A program made the translations under genes and the position numbers. This document shows, in pieces, positions 47,763 to 56,068 of a stretch of DNA of 64,000 nucleotides. The notes under the pieces are model-generated. The model was given only the letters and a program-made list of their open reading frames with translations. It made no database searches and had not been told where the DNA came from. Numbering within the stretch: position 1 is the stretch's first letter; each line of letters starts with the position of its first letter. Source of the DNA: DASZUK01 sp963844575 (GTDB lineage Bacteria > Actinomycetota > Acidimicrobiia > Acidimicrobiales > RAAP-2); NCBI GenBank assembly GCA_963844575.1, contig CAWJOU010000005.1, forward strand, positions 868,001 through 932,000, read 5' to 3'.

Positions 47763-49369
47763 CCGCGGTCGACGACCCGGTACTGGTCGTCGACTTCGGC
47801 GCGCAGTACGCCCGGCTCATCGCCCGGCGGGTCCGTGAGGCGCACGTCTACTCCGAGATCGTCCCGCCGACGCTGTCGGCCGCCGAGCTGCTGGCTCGCC
47901 GGCCGCGGGGGATCATCCTGTCGGGCGGCCCGAAGTCGGTCTACGACACCCCGGCCCCGTCGATCGACCCGGCGATCTACGACGCCGGCGTGCCGATCCT
48001 CGGCATCTGTTACGGCGCCCAGCTCCTGACCCAGCAGTTGGGCGGCACGGTCGCCCGGACCGGCCGCGGCGAGTACGGCCGCACCCGGCTGTCGCAGACG
48101 GGCGTGTCGCCGCTCTTCGCCGACTGGCCGCAGGAGGCCGAGGTCTGGATGAGCCACGGCGACGCCATCACGGACGCGCCACCGGGGTTCGTCGCCACCG
48201 CGGCCAGCCCGGACGCGCCGGTCGCGGCGCTGCACGATACCGACCGCGGCATCTTCGGCGTCCAGTTCCACCCCGAGGTCGTCCACACCGAGCGCGGCGC
48301 CGACCTGCTCGAGCGGTTCCTCTACGACGCCTGCGGGATCCCGCCGAACTGGACGCACGTGTCGATCATCGAGCAGCAGGTCGCCGCCGTCCGCCAGCAG
48401 GTCGGCGGTGAGCGGGTGCTCTGCGCGCTGTCCGGCGGCGTCGACTCGGCGGTGGCCGCCGCGCTCATCCACAAGGCCGTCGGCGACCAGCTGACGTGCG
48501 TGTTCGTCGACACCGGACTGATGCGGGCCGGCGAGGCCGACCAGGTCGAAGAGACGTTCCGCCGCCAGTTCCACGTCGACCTCGTCCACGTCAAGGCGGC
48601 CGACCGGTTCTTTGCCGCGCTGGCCGGGGTCACCGATCCGGAGCGCAAGCGCAAGATCATCGGCGAGCTCTTCATCCGGATCTTCGAGGAGGTGGCCCGG
48701 GACCTCGGGGCCGGCACCGCCAGCGCCGGCGGCCACGGGGTAGAGGGCGGCGAGGCGGGCGAGGGGAAGGGACCGCGGTTCTTGGTCCAGGGCACCCTGT
48801 ACCCGGACGTGATCGAATCCGGCCACGGCGAGGGCGGTGGCAGCACGGCCAACATCAAGTCCCACCACAACGTCGGTGGGTTGCCCGAGGATCTCGACTT
48901 CGACCTCGTCGAGCCGCTCCGGCTGCTCTTCAAGGACGAGGTCCGGGCGGTCGGCGAGGAGCTCGGCCTGCCGCACGAGATCGTCTGGCGCCAGCCGTTC
49001 CCCGGGCCCGGCCTGGCCGTCCGCATCATCGGCGAGGTCACCCCGGAGCGGGCGGAGGTGCTCCGGGCGGCCGACGCGGTCGTCGTCGAGGAGATCCGCA
49101 AGGCCGGCCTCTACCGGGAGCTGTGGCAGAGCTTCGCCGTCCTGCCGGCCGTCCGGACGGTCGGCGTCATGGGTGACGGTCGGACGTACGCGTACCCGAT
49201 CGTCATCCGGGCGGTGACGAGCGACGACGCCATGACGGCCGACTGGGCCCGCCTGCCGTACGACCTGGTCGAACGGATCGCCTCCCGCGTCATCAACGAG
49301 GTCGAAGGGGTCAACCGGGTGGCGCTCGACGTGACGTCGAAGCCGCCCGGCACGATCGAGTGGGAGTGA
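47759..49369 (+). CDS. guaA: GMP synthase (glutamine-hydrolysing), TTG start
   Basis: Makes GMP from XMP with glutamine and ATP; 536 residues. The amidotransferase domain has C84 in GICYGAQLL and the His/Glu pair in VQFHPEV; the PP-loop is SGGVDSAVAAAL; the dimerisation domain ends TSKPPGTIEWE. The start TTG overlaps the guaB3 stop as TTGA. A Gly-rich insertion (about residues 318-338, AGTASAGGHGVEGGEAGEG) lies before the conserved FLVQGTLYPDVIES. The product of guaB3 and the guaA reaction belong to the same purine branch. Confidence 0.95.
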   Translation: MTAVDDPVLVVDFGAQYARLIARRVREAHVYSEIVPPTLSAAELLARRPRGIILSGGPKSVYDTPAPSIDPAIYDAGVPILGICYGAQLLTQQLGGTVARTGRGEYGRTRLSQTGVSPLFADWPQEAEVWMSHGDAITDAPPGFVATAASPDAPVAALHDTDRGIFGVQFHPEVVHTERGADLLERFLYDACGIPPNWTHVSIIEQQVAAVRQQVGGERVLCALSGGVDSAVAAALIHKAVGDQLTCVFVDTGLMRAGEADQVEETFRRQFHVDLVHVKAADRFFAALAGVTDPERKRKIIGELFIRIFEEVARDLGAGTASAGGHGVEGGEAGEGKGPRFLVQGTLYPDVIESGHGEGGGSTANIKSHHNVGGLPEDLDFDLVEPLRLLFKDEVRAVGEELGLPHEIVWRQPFPGPGLAVRIIGEVTPERAEVLRAADAVVVEEIRKAGLYRELWQSFAVLPAVRTVGVMGDGRTYAYPIVIRAVTSDDAMTADWARLPYDLVERIASRVINEVEGVNRVALDVTSKPPGTIEWE

Positions 49370-51972
49370 GCGCGTTCAAGGGCCTCGGTGACGACCAGCT
49401 CTTCTCGCTCGACGACGACCCTCCCGCCCCACCCGCCGGCCTCCGCGGAGCCGATACCGCCGACGGGCCCCCGCCGGCGTACCCGGCCGACAAGACCCCG
49501 CCGTCCCCGCCGCACCTGACCGACGACGACTTCCGGTCCGACGACGAGCCGACGACCGACCAGCCAGCGGATGGCGGGTTCGACCGCGGTGAGCACTTCG
49601 ACGGCGACGAGTACGTCCAGGACGACGAGGCCGCGGCCCGCAGCCACTACGTCGAACGGCTCGTCGAGGATCTCAACCCGGGCCAACGGGCGGCGGTCGA
49701 GCACCGGGGCGGCCCACTGCTCGTCGTGGCCGGCGCCGGGTCCGGCAAGACCCGGGTGCTGACCCGCCGGATCGCCCACCTGCTGGCCACCGGGGACGCC
49801 GCGCCGTGGGAGATCCTGGCCATCACGTTCACGAACAAGGCCGCCGACGAGATGCGTCGCCGGGTGGTCGACCTGGTCGGCAAGCGGGCCGAGCGGATGT
49901 GGGTGTCGACGTTCCACTCGGCGTGCCTGCGCATCCTCCGCTCCCACGCCACCCGCCTCGGCTACCAGCGAGCGTTCACCGTCTACGACGACACCGACTC
50001 GCGGCGGCTGATCGAGATCATCTCGGCCGAGCTGGGGTTGGACACGAAGAAGCTCCCGCCGCGCTCGATCGCCGCGGTGATCGGCCAGGCCAAGGCCGAG
50101 CTGGTCGGCCCGGCGGCGTTCGCCGAGGAGTCGTCGTTCGGCGGCGACCCGTTCCGGCGCCGGATCGCCCAGGTCTACGTCGAGTACCAGCGGCGACTGC
50201 TGGCGGCCAACGCCATGGACTTCGACGACCTGCTCATGCAGGCCGTCCGGGTCCTCCAGACCTGCGAGGACGTCCGGCAGTCCTATCAGGAACGGTTCGT
50301 CGAGATCCTCGTCGACGAGTACCAGGACACCAATCGGGCCCAGAACGAGCTGGTCATCCTGCTCGGACGGGACCACGGCCGGGTCACCGTCGTCGGCGAC
50401 TCCGACCAGTCGGTCTACAAGTGGCGGGGCGCCGACATCCGCAACATCTTGGAGTTCGAGGAGGCGTTCCCCCGGGCGACGACCGTGCTGCTCGAGCAGA
50501 ACTACCGGTCGACGCAGACGATCCTCGACGCGGCGAACGCGGTCATCGCCAACAACACCTCCCGCCGGCCGAAGCACCTGTTCACCGAGGGCGACGCCGG
50601 CGATCCGATCTGCCGCTACCGGGCGGAGGACGAGCACGACGAGGCCGCCTGGGTGACCAGCGAGATCCAGCGGCTGCGCACGGCCGAGGACGTCTCGCCG
50701 GGCGACGTCGCCATCTTCTATCGCACGAACGCCCAGAGCCGGGTCGTCGAGGAGGCGCTCGTCCGGGCCGGCGTGCCGTACAAGGTGATCGGCGGCACCC
50801 GCTTCTACGACCGGCGGGAGGTGAAAGACCTCTTGGCGTACCTCCGGCTGCTGGCCAACCCCGAGGACGAGATCTCCGCCCGGCGCATCCTGAACGTCCC
50901 GAAGCGGGGCATCGGCAGCACGTCGGCCCTCCGCCTGTCCGCCTGGGCGTCGACGCAGGCCGAGCGCCAGAGCATCGGCGAGGCGCTCGGCCACGCCGCC
51001 GCCGCCGGGCTGACCGGCAAGGCGCTGCGGGGGGCCGAGCAGCTCGACCAGCTGCTCGCCGAGCTGCGGGGGATGATCGGCACCCTCTCGCCGGCCGACC
51101 TGCTGCAGGCTGTCGCCGAGCGCTCGGGGTACCTGGCCGAGCTGGTGGCCGAGCGGACGCACGAGGCGGACGGTCGGATCGAGAACGTCGCCGAACTGGT
51201 CGGCGTGGCCGAGGAGTACGACGACCTGACCGAGTTGCTCGAGACCGTCGCCCTCGTCTCCGACAGCGACGAGCTCGACGACCAGGCGTCCCGGGTCAAT
51301 CTGATGACGCTGCACACCGCCAAGGGTCTCGAGTTCCCGGCCGTCTTCCTGGTCGGCCTGGAGGACGGGATCTTCCCCCACTTCCGGACGCTCGCCGAAC
51401 CGCTCGAGCTAGAGGAGGAGCGGCGGCTCTGCTACGTCGGCATCACCCGGGCCCGCCGGTGGCTGTACCTGTCCCATGCCTGGGTCCGGACGCTGTGGGG
51501 GAACACCTCCCACAACATTCCCAGTCGCTTCCTGGCCGAGGTGCCGGCCGAGCTGGTCAAGGACGTCGGCGTCGGCGGCGGCCGGTCCGGCTACGGCGGC
51601 CGGTCCGGCAATGACGGACGATCCGGCTACGGCGACCGGGGCGGTGGCCGCCGCCGCGGTGACGCGGCCGACGACAGCGCGGGGGACTGGCGGACCGACG
51701 ACGACGGGCCGGTCTTCGGCACCGGCCGCGGCCCGGCGAGAGCCGGCCGTTACGACGACGGCCCGGGCCCGCGCCGGCAACGGGAGAAGACGACCACCGG
51801 CGCCGAGAACCTCGATCTGGCGGCCGGCGACAAGGTGGTCCACGACCACTGGGGCGACGGCGTGGTCATTGCCACGGTCGGCAAGGGCGAACGGGCCCAG
51901 GCCAAGGTCAAGTTCGCCTCGGTCGGCGAGAAGCGGCTGCTGCTCTCGGCCACCCCGCTCAAGCGGGCCTGA
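49366..51972 (+). CDS. pcrA: UvrD/PcrA-type DNA helicase
   Basis: Superfamily 1A 3'-5' helicase for nucleotide excision repair and for clearing transcription and replication blocks. From GTG 49366, which overlaps the guaA stop, it has 868 residues. Walker A AGAGSGKT is at 122-129, Walker B DEYQDTNR follows, then QNYRSTQ and LHTAKGLEFPAVFLVGLEDG. The first 95 residues are an acidic, Pro-rich extension. After the motor comes a Gly/Arg/Ser-rich linker (GGRSGYGGRSGNDGRSGYGD) and a Tudor-like end domain (GDKVVHDHWGDGVVIATVGK), used in PcrA to bind RNA polymerase. Confidence 0.95.
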   Translation: MSAFKGLGDDQLFSLDDDPPAPPAGLRGADTADGPPPAYPADKTPPSPPHLTDDDFRSDDEPTTDQPADGGFDRGEHFDGDEYVQDDEAAARSHYVERLVEDLNPGQRAAVEHRGGPLLVVAGAGSGKTRVLTRRIAHLLATGDAAPWEILAITFTNKAADEMRRRVVDLVGKRAERMWVSTFHSACLRILRSHATRLGYQRAFTVYDDTDSRRLIEIISAELGLDTKKLPPRSIAAVIGQAKAELVGPAAFAEESSFGGDPFRRRIAQVYVEYQRRLLAANAMDFDDLLMQAVRVLQTCEDVRQSYQERFVEILVDEYQDTNRAQNELVILLGRDHGRVTVVGDSDQSVYKWRGADIRNILEFEEAFPRATTVLLEQNYRSTQTILDAANAVIANNTSRRPKHLFTEGDAGDPICRYRAEDEHDEAAWVTSEIQRLRTAEDVSPGDVAIFYRTNAQSRVVEEALVRAGVPYKVIGGTRFYDRREVKDLLAYLRLLANPEDEISARRILNVPKRGIGSTSALRLSAWASTQAERQSIGEALGHAAAAGLTGKALRGAEQLDQLLAELRGMIGTLSPADLLQAVAERSGYLAELVAERTHEADGRIENVAELVGVAEEYDDLTELLETVALVSDSDELDDQASRVNLMTLHTAKGLEFPAVFLVGLEDGIFPHFRTLAEPLELEEERRLCYVGITRARRWLYLSHAWVRTLWGNTSHNIPSRFLAEVPAELVKDVGVGGGRSGYGGRSGNDGRSGYGDRGGGRRRGDAADDSAGDWRTDDDGPVFGTGRGPARAGRYDDGPGPRRQREKTTTGAENLDLAAGDKVVHDHWGDGVVIATVGKGERAQAKVKFASVGEKRLLLSATPLKRA

Positions 51973-51987
51973 GCTACCCTCGCTCAG
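51969..51987. terminator. Small hairpin between convergent pcrA and uma2-type gene
   Basis: CTGAGC at 51969-51974 pairs with GCTCAG at 51982-51987 around a 7-base loop; it covers the stop codons of both convergent genes and could work on both strands. The stem is only 6 bp. Confidence 0.4.
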
Positions 51988-52546
51988 CGGGCGGTCCCAA
52001 GACGTCGTCGACGGCCATCGTGACGCCCGGGAGGGCGGCCACCTCCAACCGGCCACCCCGGCCGACGGTCCTCTGCTCGTCGTAACCGTCGGGCCCGGGG
52101 TGTCGCATGACGTGGACGACCTCGTGGTCCAGGTCGACCACCCACGTCTCGACCACACCGGCCCGGCCGTAGGCGGGGCCCTTGGTGCTCCGGTCGAAGC
52201 CCAGGCTGGTGTCGGCCACCTCGATGAGCAAGAAGACGTCGGCTGGCCCGGGATGGCCGGCGAGGTAGCGGTCGAGCGGCGGGTCGAGGAGGGCTACGTC
52301 GGGCTGGGGCTCGGACCGCTCGTCCAGGCCCACCGGGTTCTGGACCCGGACCACCGCCTGGCCAGCCACGGCGTTGACCATAAGCGTGGTGAGCCGGTCC
52401 ACGCAGACGGCGTGTCGACTACCGACGGCGGCCATCTCGATGATCTCCCCGTCGAAGAGCTCGGTGCGGCGGGTCTCCCCGACGAACAGCCCGGCGTCGC
52501 CCATGCGGTGCCACTCGTCCACGGTGAAGGCGTGACGGACCACCAT
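51974..52546 (-). CDS. Uma2-family (PD-(D/E)XK-like) protein
   Basis: 190 residues from the ATG at 52546 on the minus strand (MVVRHAFTVDEWHRMGDAGL). The nuclease-like core is visible: PDVALLDPP, then FLLIEVADTSLGFDRSTKGP and YGRAGVVETWVVDLDH, matching the Uma2 motif of an acidic pair, Glu, Lys and a YA..GV..W.VD strand. Proteins of this family are common in actinobacteria and cyanobacteria and have no settled role. TACGAT ends 7 bases before the ATG, so the message is probably leaderless. A start at 52555 is possible. Confidence 0.85.
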   Translation of the reverse strand: MVVRHAFTVDEWHRMGDAGLFVGETRRTELFDGEIIEMAAVGSRHAVCVDRLTTLMVNAVAGQAVVRVQNPVGLDERSEPQPDVALLDPPLDRYLAGHPGPADVFLLIEVADTSLGFDRSTKGPAYGRAGVVETWVVDLDHEVVHVMRHPGPDGYDEQRTVGRGGRLEVAALPGVTMAVDDVLGPPAERG

Positions 52547-52723
52547 GGCTCCCATCGTAGGGCCGGGTCGTCCCGGCACCCCTCCCACCATCCCTCCCAC
52601 CGTTCCGGTCACGCCGACGGCTCCGCTGACGACACGCTCCCGCCCGCCCGGCCACCCCATCCGGCGGCGTCGGCCGGCGGCAACTGGTGGGGCCGTCCGG
52701 CCAGGCCGTATCATCGGGGATCG

Positions 52724-53140
52724 ATGAAGCGCCCGTACCGAGTCGTCGTGGCCAAGCCCGGCCTCGACGGTCATGATCGCGGGGCCAAGGTCATCGCCCG
52801 GGCCCTGCGTGACGACGGTTTCGAGGTCGTCTACACCGGCCTCCACCAGACGCCGGAGCAGGTCGTCAGCGCGGTCGTCCAGGAGGACGCCGACGCGGTC
52901 GGGCTCTCGTTGCTCTCGGGCGCCCACCTGACGCTCGTGCCGCGGATCGTCGAAGGCCTGGCTGCTCAGGGCCGGGACGACGTCGTCGTCCTGGTCGGCG
53001 GCATCATCCCCGAGGACGACATTCCCCGGCTGAAGGCGATGGGCGTCGCCGAGGTGTTCACTCCCGGCGCCCCGCTGCCGTCGATCGGCCAGTGGCTCGC
53101 CGCGGCCCTCGACCAGCGCGAGGAGGGCCTCGGGGCCTAG
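52724..53140 (+). CDS. Stand-alone cobalamin (B12)-binding domain protein, methylmalonyl-CoA mutase type
   Basis: 138 residues. KPGLDGHDRGAKVIARAL contains the DxHxxG cobalamin-ligand motif (D15, H17, G20), and GLSLLSGAH and VVLVGGIIPEDD are the other landmarks of the mutase C-terminal domain. It is the right size for the small domain that pairs with a separate catalytic subunit. The next genes, sucC and sucD, use succinyl-CoA, the product of methylmalonyl-CoA mutase, which fits. No catalytic subunit is present in the window. TATCAT lies 9 bases before the ATG. Confidence 0.88.
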   Translation: MKRPYRVVVAKPGLDGHDRGAKVIARALRDDGFEVVYTGLHQTPEQVVSAVVQEDADAVGLSLLSGAHLTLVPRIVEGLAAQGRDDVVVLVGGIIPEDDIPRLKAMGVAEVFTPGAPLPSIGQWLAAALDQREEGLGA

Positions 53141-53240
53141 CGGACGGCCTCATCGCCGGATCCCCCCGCCGTGCCCGGTCGGCCCGGCGCGGCCGCGATC
53201 GGCAGCACCGCCGCCCGCCCGATCAGCCTTCAGCCCGACC

Positions 53241-53300
53241 AGCCAGTAGCAGCACAGCCAGTAGCAGCACAGCCAGTAGCAGCACAGCCAGCAGCACGAC
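53241..53300 (+). repeat. 15-bp tandem repeats before sucC
   Basis: AGCCAGTAGCAGCAC occurs at 53241-53255, 53256-53270 and 53271-53285, followed by the diverged AGCCAGCAGCACGAC. The array ends 4 bases before the AGGAGGAAG site of sucC. The rest of the gap 53141-53240 shows no gene. Confidence 0.88.
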
Positions 53301-53313
53301 AGCAGGAGGAAGA

Positions 53314-54453
53314 GTGGATCTCTACGAGTACCAGGGCAAGCAGTACTTCGCCCGCTTCGGCATCCCGATCTCGAAAGGTGGGGTCGCCGACACGGTGGAC
53401 GAGGCCGTCGCCCAGGCCGACGCGGCCGGCTACCCGGTCGTCGTCAAGGCGCAGGTGAAGGTCGGTGGCCGGGGCAAGGCCGGCGGCGTCAAGCTGGCCA
53501 AGGACGCCGACGAGGTCCGGCTGCACGCCGGCAACATCCTCGGCCTCGACATCAAGGGCCACGTCGTCCACCGGCTGTGGATCGAGCACGCGTCGGACAT
53601 CGCCAAGGAGTACTACGCCAGCTTCACCCTCGACCGGCCGAACAAGCTGCACCTCGGCATGCTGTCGGCCGAGGGCGGCGTCGAGATCGAAGAGGTCGCG
53701 GAGACCAACCCGGACGCCATCGCCATGGTCCACGTCGACCCGGTCAAGGGATTCGACGAGGGTACGGCCCGGGAGTGGGTGGCCCGGGCGAACCTCGACG
53801 AGGAGGCCCGGGAACAGGCCGCGGCGCTGCTGGTCAAGCTCTACACGTGCTACGTCGAGGGTGACTGCGACCTGGCGGAGATCAACCCGCTGATCCTGAC
53901 CCCGGACGGGCGGGTGCACGCGCTCGACGCCAAGGTGACGCTCGACGACAACGCCACGTTCCGCCATCCGGAGTGGGAGGAGTACGCGGCGACCGAGACC
54001 GAGGACCCCCGGGAGCGGATGGCCAAGGAGAAGGGCCTCAACTACATCGGCCTGTCCGGGACGGTCGGCATCATCGCCAACGGCGCCGGACTGGCCATGT
54101 CCACCCTCGACGTCGTCACCCAGGTCGGCGGCACCGCGGCCAACTTCTTGGACATCGGTGGCGGCGCCAACGCCGACGTGATGGCCGCGGCGTTGGAGGT
54201 CATCAACGCGGACCCGGCGGTGAAGTCGATCTTCGTCAACATCTTCGGCGGTATCACCCGGGTCGACGAGGTGGCGAAGGGTGTCATCGAAGCCCTCGCC
54301 CGCGTCGACATCACGTCGCCGATCGTCCTCCGACTGGACGGTACGAACGCCGAGCAGGGCCGGGCCCTCCTCGCCCCGCACCTGTCGGACACGCTGCAGG
54401 CCGAACCGACCATGCTCGACGCCGCCCGGCGAGCCGTCGCCCTCGCCGGCTGA
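53314..54453 (+). CDS. sucC: Succinyl-CoA ligase, beta subunit
   Basis: ATP-grasp subunit of the TCA-cycle enzyme that turns succinyl-CoA into succinate with nucleotide triphosphate formation; 379 residues. The start is GTG at 53314 after AGGAGGAAG. DLYEYQGKQYFARFGIPIS opens it, followed by VVKAQVKVGGRGKAGGVKLA, AEINPLILTPDGRVHALDAK and FVNIFGGITRVDEVAKGVIE. Nucleotide specificity is not decided here. sucD follows after 31 bp. Confidence 0.96.
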   Translation: MDLYEYQGKQYFARFGIPISKGGVADTVDEAVAQADAAGYPVVVKAQVKVGGRGKAGGVKLAKDADEVRLHAGNILGLDIKGHVVHRLWIEHASDIAKEYYASFTLDRPNKLHLGMLSAEGGVEIEEVAETNPDAIAMVHVDPVKGFDEGTAREWVARANLDEEAREQAAALLVKLYTCYVEGDCDLAEINPLILTPDGRVHALDAKVTLDDNATFRHPEWEEYAATETEDPRERMAKEKGLNYIGLSGTVGIIANGAGLAMSTLDVVTQVGGTAANFLDIGGGANADVMAAALEVINADPAVKSIFVNIFGGITRVDEVAKGVIEALARVDITSPIVLRLDGTNAEQGRALLAPHLSDTLQAEPTMLDAARRAVALAG

Positions 54454-54484
54454 GCCCGATCACCCCGTCCCCCAAGGAGCAACC

Positions 54485-55376
54485 GTGAGCATCTTCGTCG
54501 ACGAGAACACGACCGTCGTCATCCAGGGCATCAGCCCGACCAGCCAGGGCCTCTACCACGGCCTGCGCAACCGCGCCTACGGCACCAAGGTGGTGGCCGG
54601 CACGAACCCGAAGCGGGGCGGCGAGGAGATCGAGGGCATCCCGGTCTTCGCCACCGTCAAGGCGGCCGTCGAGGCCACCGGCGCCATCGCGTCGTTCATC
54701 TCCGTGCCACCACCGCATGCCGCCGCGGCGATCCTGGAGGCCGCCGAGGCGGGCGTCAGCTTCGTCGTCTGCATCACCGAGGGCATCCCGGCGCAGGACG
54801 AGGCCCTGACGTACAACCGGCTCGTCGAGGAGTTCCCCGGCACCCGGCTGCTCGGCCCGAACTGTCCCGGCATCATCTCCCCGGGGAAGTGCAACATCGG
54901 CATCACGTCCGGTGACATCGCCCTGCCCGGCGGCCCGGTCGGCATCGTCAGCCGCTCCGGCACGCTGACGTACCAGGCGCTGCACGAGCTCTCGCAGCAG
55001 GGCGTCGGCCAGACGACCTGCGTCGGCATCGGCGGCGACCCGGTGCCGGGCACCAACTTCATCGACTGCCTCGCCGCCTTCCAGGAAGACCCGGACACGA
55101 AGGCCGTCATGATGATCGGCGAGATCGGCGGCTCCGAGGAGGAGCGGGCGGCCGAGTTCATCGCCGACAAGGTGACCAAGCCGGTCGTGTCGCTACGTCG
55201 CCGGCGTGACCGCCCCGCCGGGACGCAAGATGGGTCATGCCGGCGCCATCATCTCCGGCTCCCAGGGCACCGCGCAGGCCAAGATGGACGCTCTCGCCGC
55301 CGCCGGGGTCACCGTGACCCAGAACCCCACCGAGGCCGGCATCAAGATGGTCGAGATCGTCAAAGAGCTGGGCTGA
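54485..55376 (+). CDS. sucD: Succinyl-CoA ligase, alpha subunit, frameshifted
   Basis: CoA-binding subunit. From the GTG at 54485 (AAGGAG upstream) the frame is normal through VVIQGISPTSQGLYHGLRN, GPNCPGIISPGKCNIGI and MIGEIGGSEEERAAEFIA. At about 55193 one extra base (GTGTCG-C-TAC) shifts the frame; the second part continues YVAGVTAPPGRKMGHAGAII to KMVEIVKELG. The phosphorylated histidine lies in the second part (GHAGAI), so the shifted product could not work. Removing one C gives 296 residues, the normal size. Assembly error is the likely cause. Confidence 0.9.
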
Positions 55377-55407
55377 CCCGCACTCCGGCCGAGCCGCCCC
55401 GCTCCAC

Positions 55408-55419
55408 TAGTTTGGGGTC
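55408..55419 (+). promoter_or_regulatory. Leaderless-type -10 element before purN
   Basis: TAGTTT at 55408-55413 lies 6 bases before the purN GTG. Transcription from it would start at or next to the start codon. No clear -35 box. Confidence 0.4.
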
Positions 55420-56068
55420 GTGCGCGTAGCCGTTCTGGTCTCGGGGAGCGGGACGATCCTCGAAGCGATGCTCGACGCCGGGGTCCCGGTGGCGGTCGTC
55501 GTCTCGGACCGCCCGTGCCGCGGCCTCGAGGTCGCGGCGTCGGCTGGTGTGGCCACCGAGCTGGTCGACCGTCGGGAGTGGGGTGGCTTCGGCGACGGGT
55601 TCGACCGCCGGGGCTTCACCGAGGCGGTGACCCGCGTCCTCGTTGGCCACGGCATCGACCTGGTGGCGATGGCTGGGTTCGGCACGGTGCTCGACCAACC
55701 GGTCCACGACGCGTTCGGCGGCCGGATCCTCAACACCCACCCGGCGCTCCTGCCGGCCTTTCCTGGCTGGCACGGCGTGGAGGACGCGCTGGCCGCTGGG
55801 GTGACGGTGACCGGCTGCACGGTGCACCTGGCGACGCTCGAGATGGATGCCGGGCCGATCCTGGCCCAGCAGTCGGTGCCCGTCCGGCCGGACGACACCG
55901 TGACGTCGCTGCACGAGCGGATCAAGGAAGTCGAGCGGCGAGCTCTACCCGGCCACCGTGCTGGCGGCCGTCGACGAGCTGGCCGCCACCGGATCGTTGG
56001 ACGGGCTGCACCGGCAGGCTGAGCCCCAGGACCGACTGCGGGAGCAGCCGGAGGAGGTGCGTACGTGA
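55420..56068 (+). CDS. purN: Phosphoribosylglycinamide formyltransferase, frameshifted
   Basis: Third step of purine synthesis, formyl transfer from 10-formyl-THF. RVAVLVSGSGTILEAMLDAG opens the protein; the catalytic Asn/His are in ILNTHPALLPAFPG and Asp in ATLEMDAGPILAQQ. Near 55938 an extra base in GAGCGGCGAG shifts the frame; the continuation ELYPATVLAAVDELAATGSL runs to the TGA at 56066-56068, overlapping the purH GTG. Corrected length is about 215 residues. The first 170 residues hold all catalytic residues. Confidence 0.88.

Noticed and set aside
55190..55200. Programmed frameshift in sucD
   Set aside because: There is no stop codon or stimulatory structure at the site as in known programmed shifts, and two further identical-type shifts lie within 1 kb, which points to assembly error.
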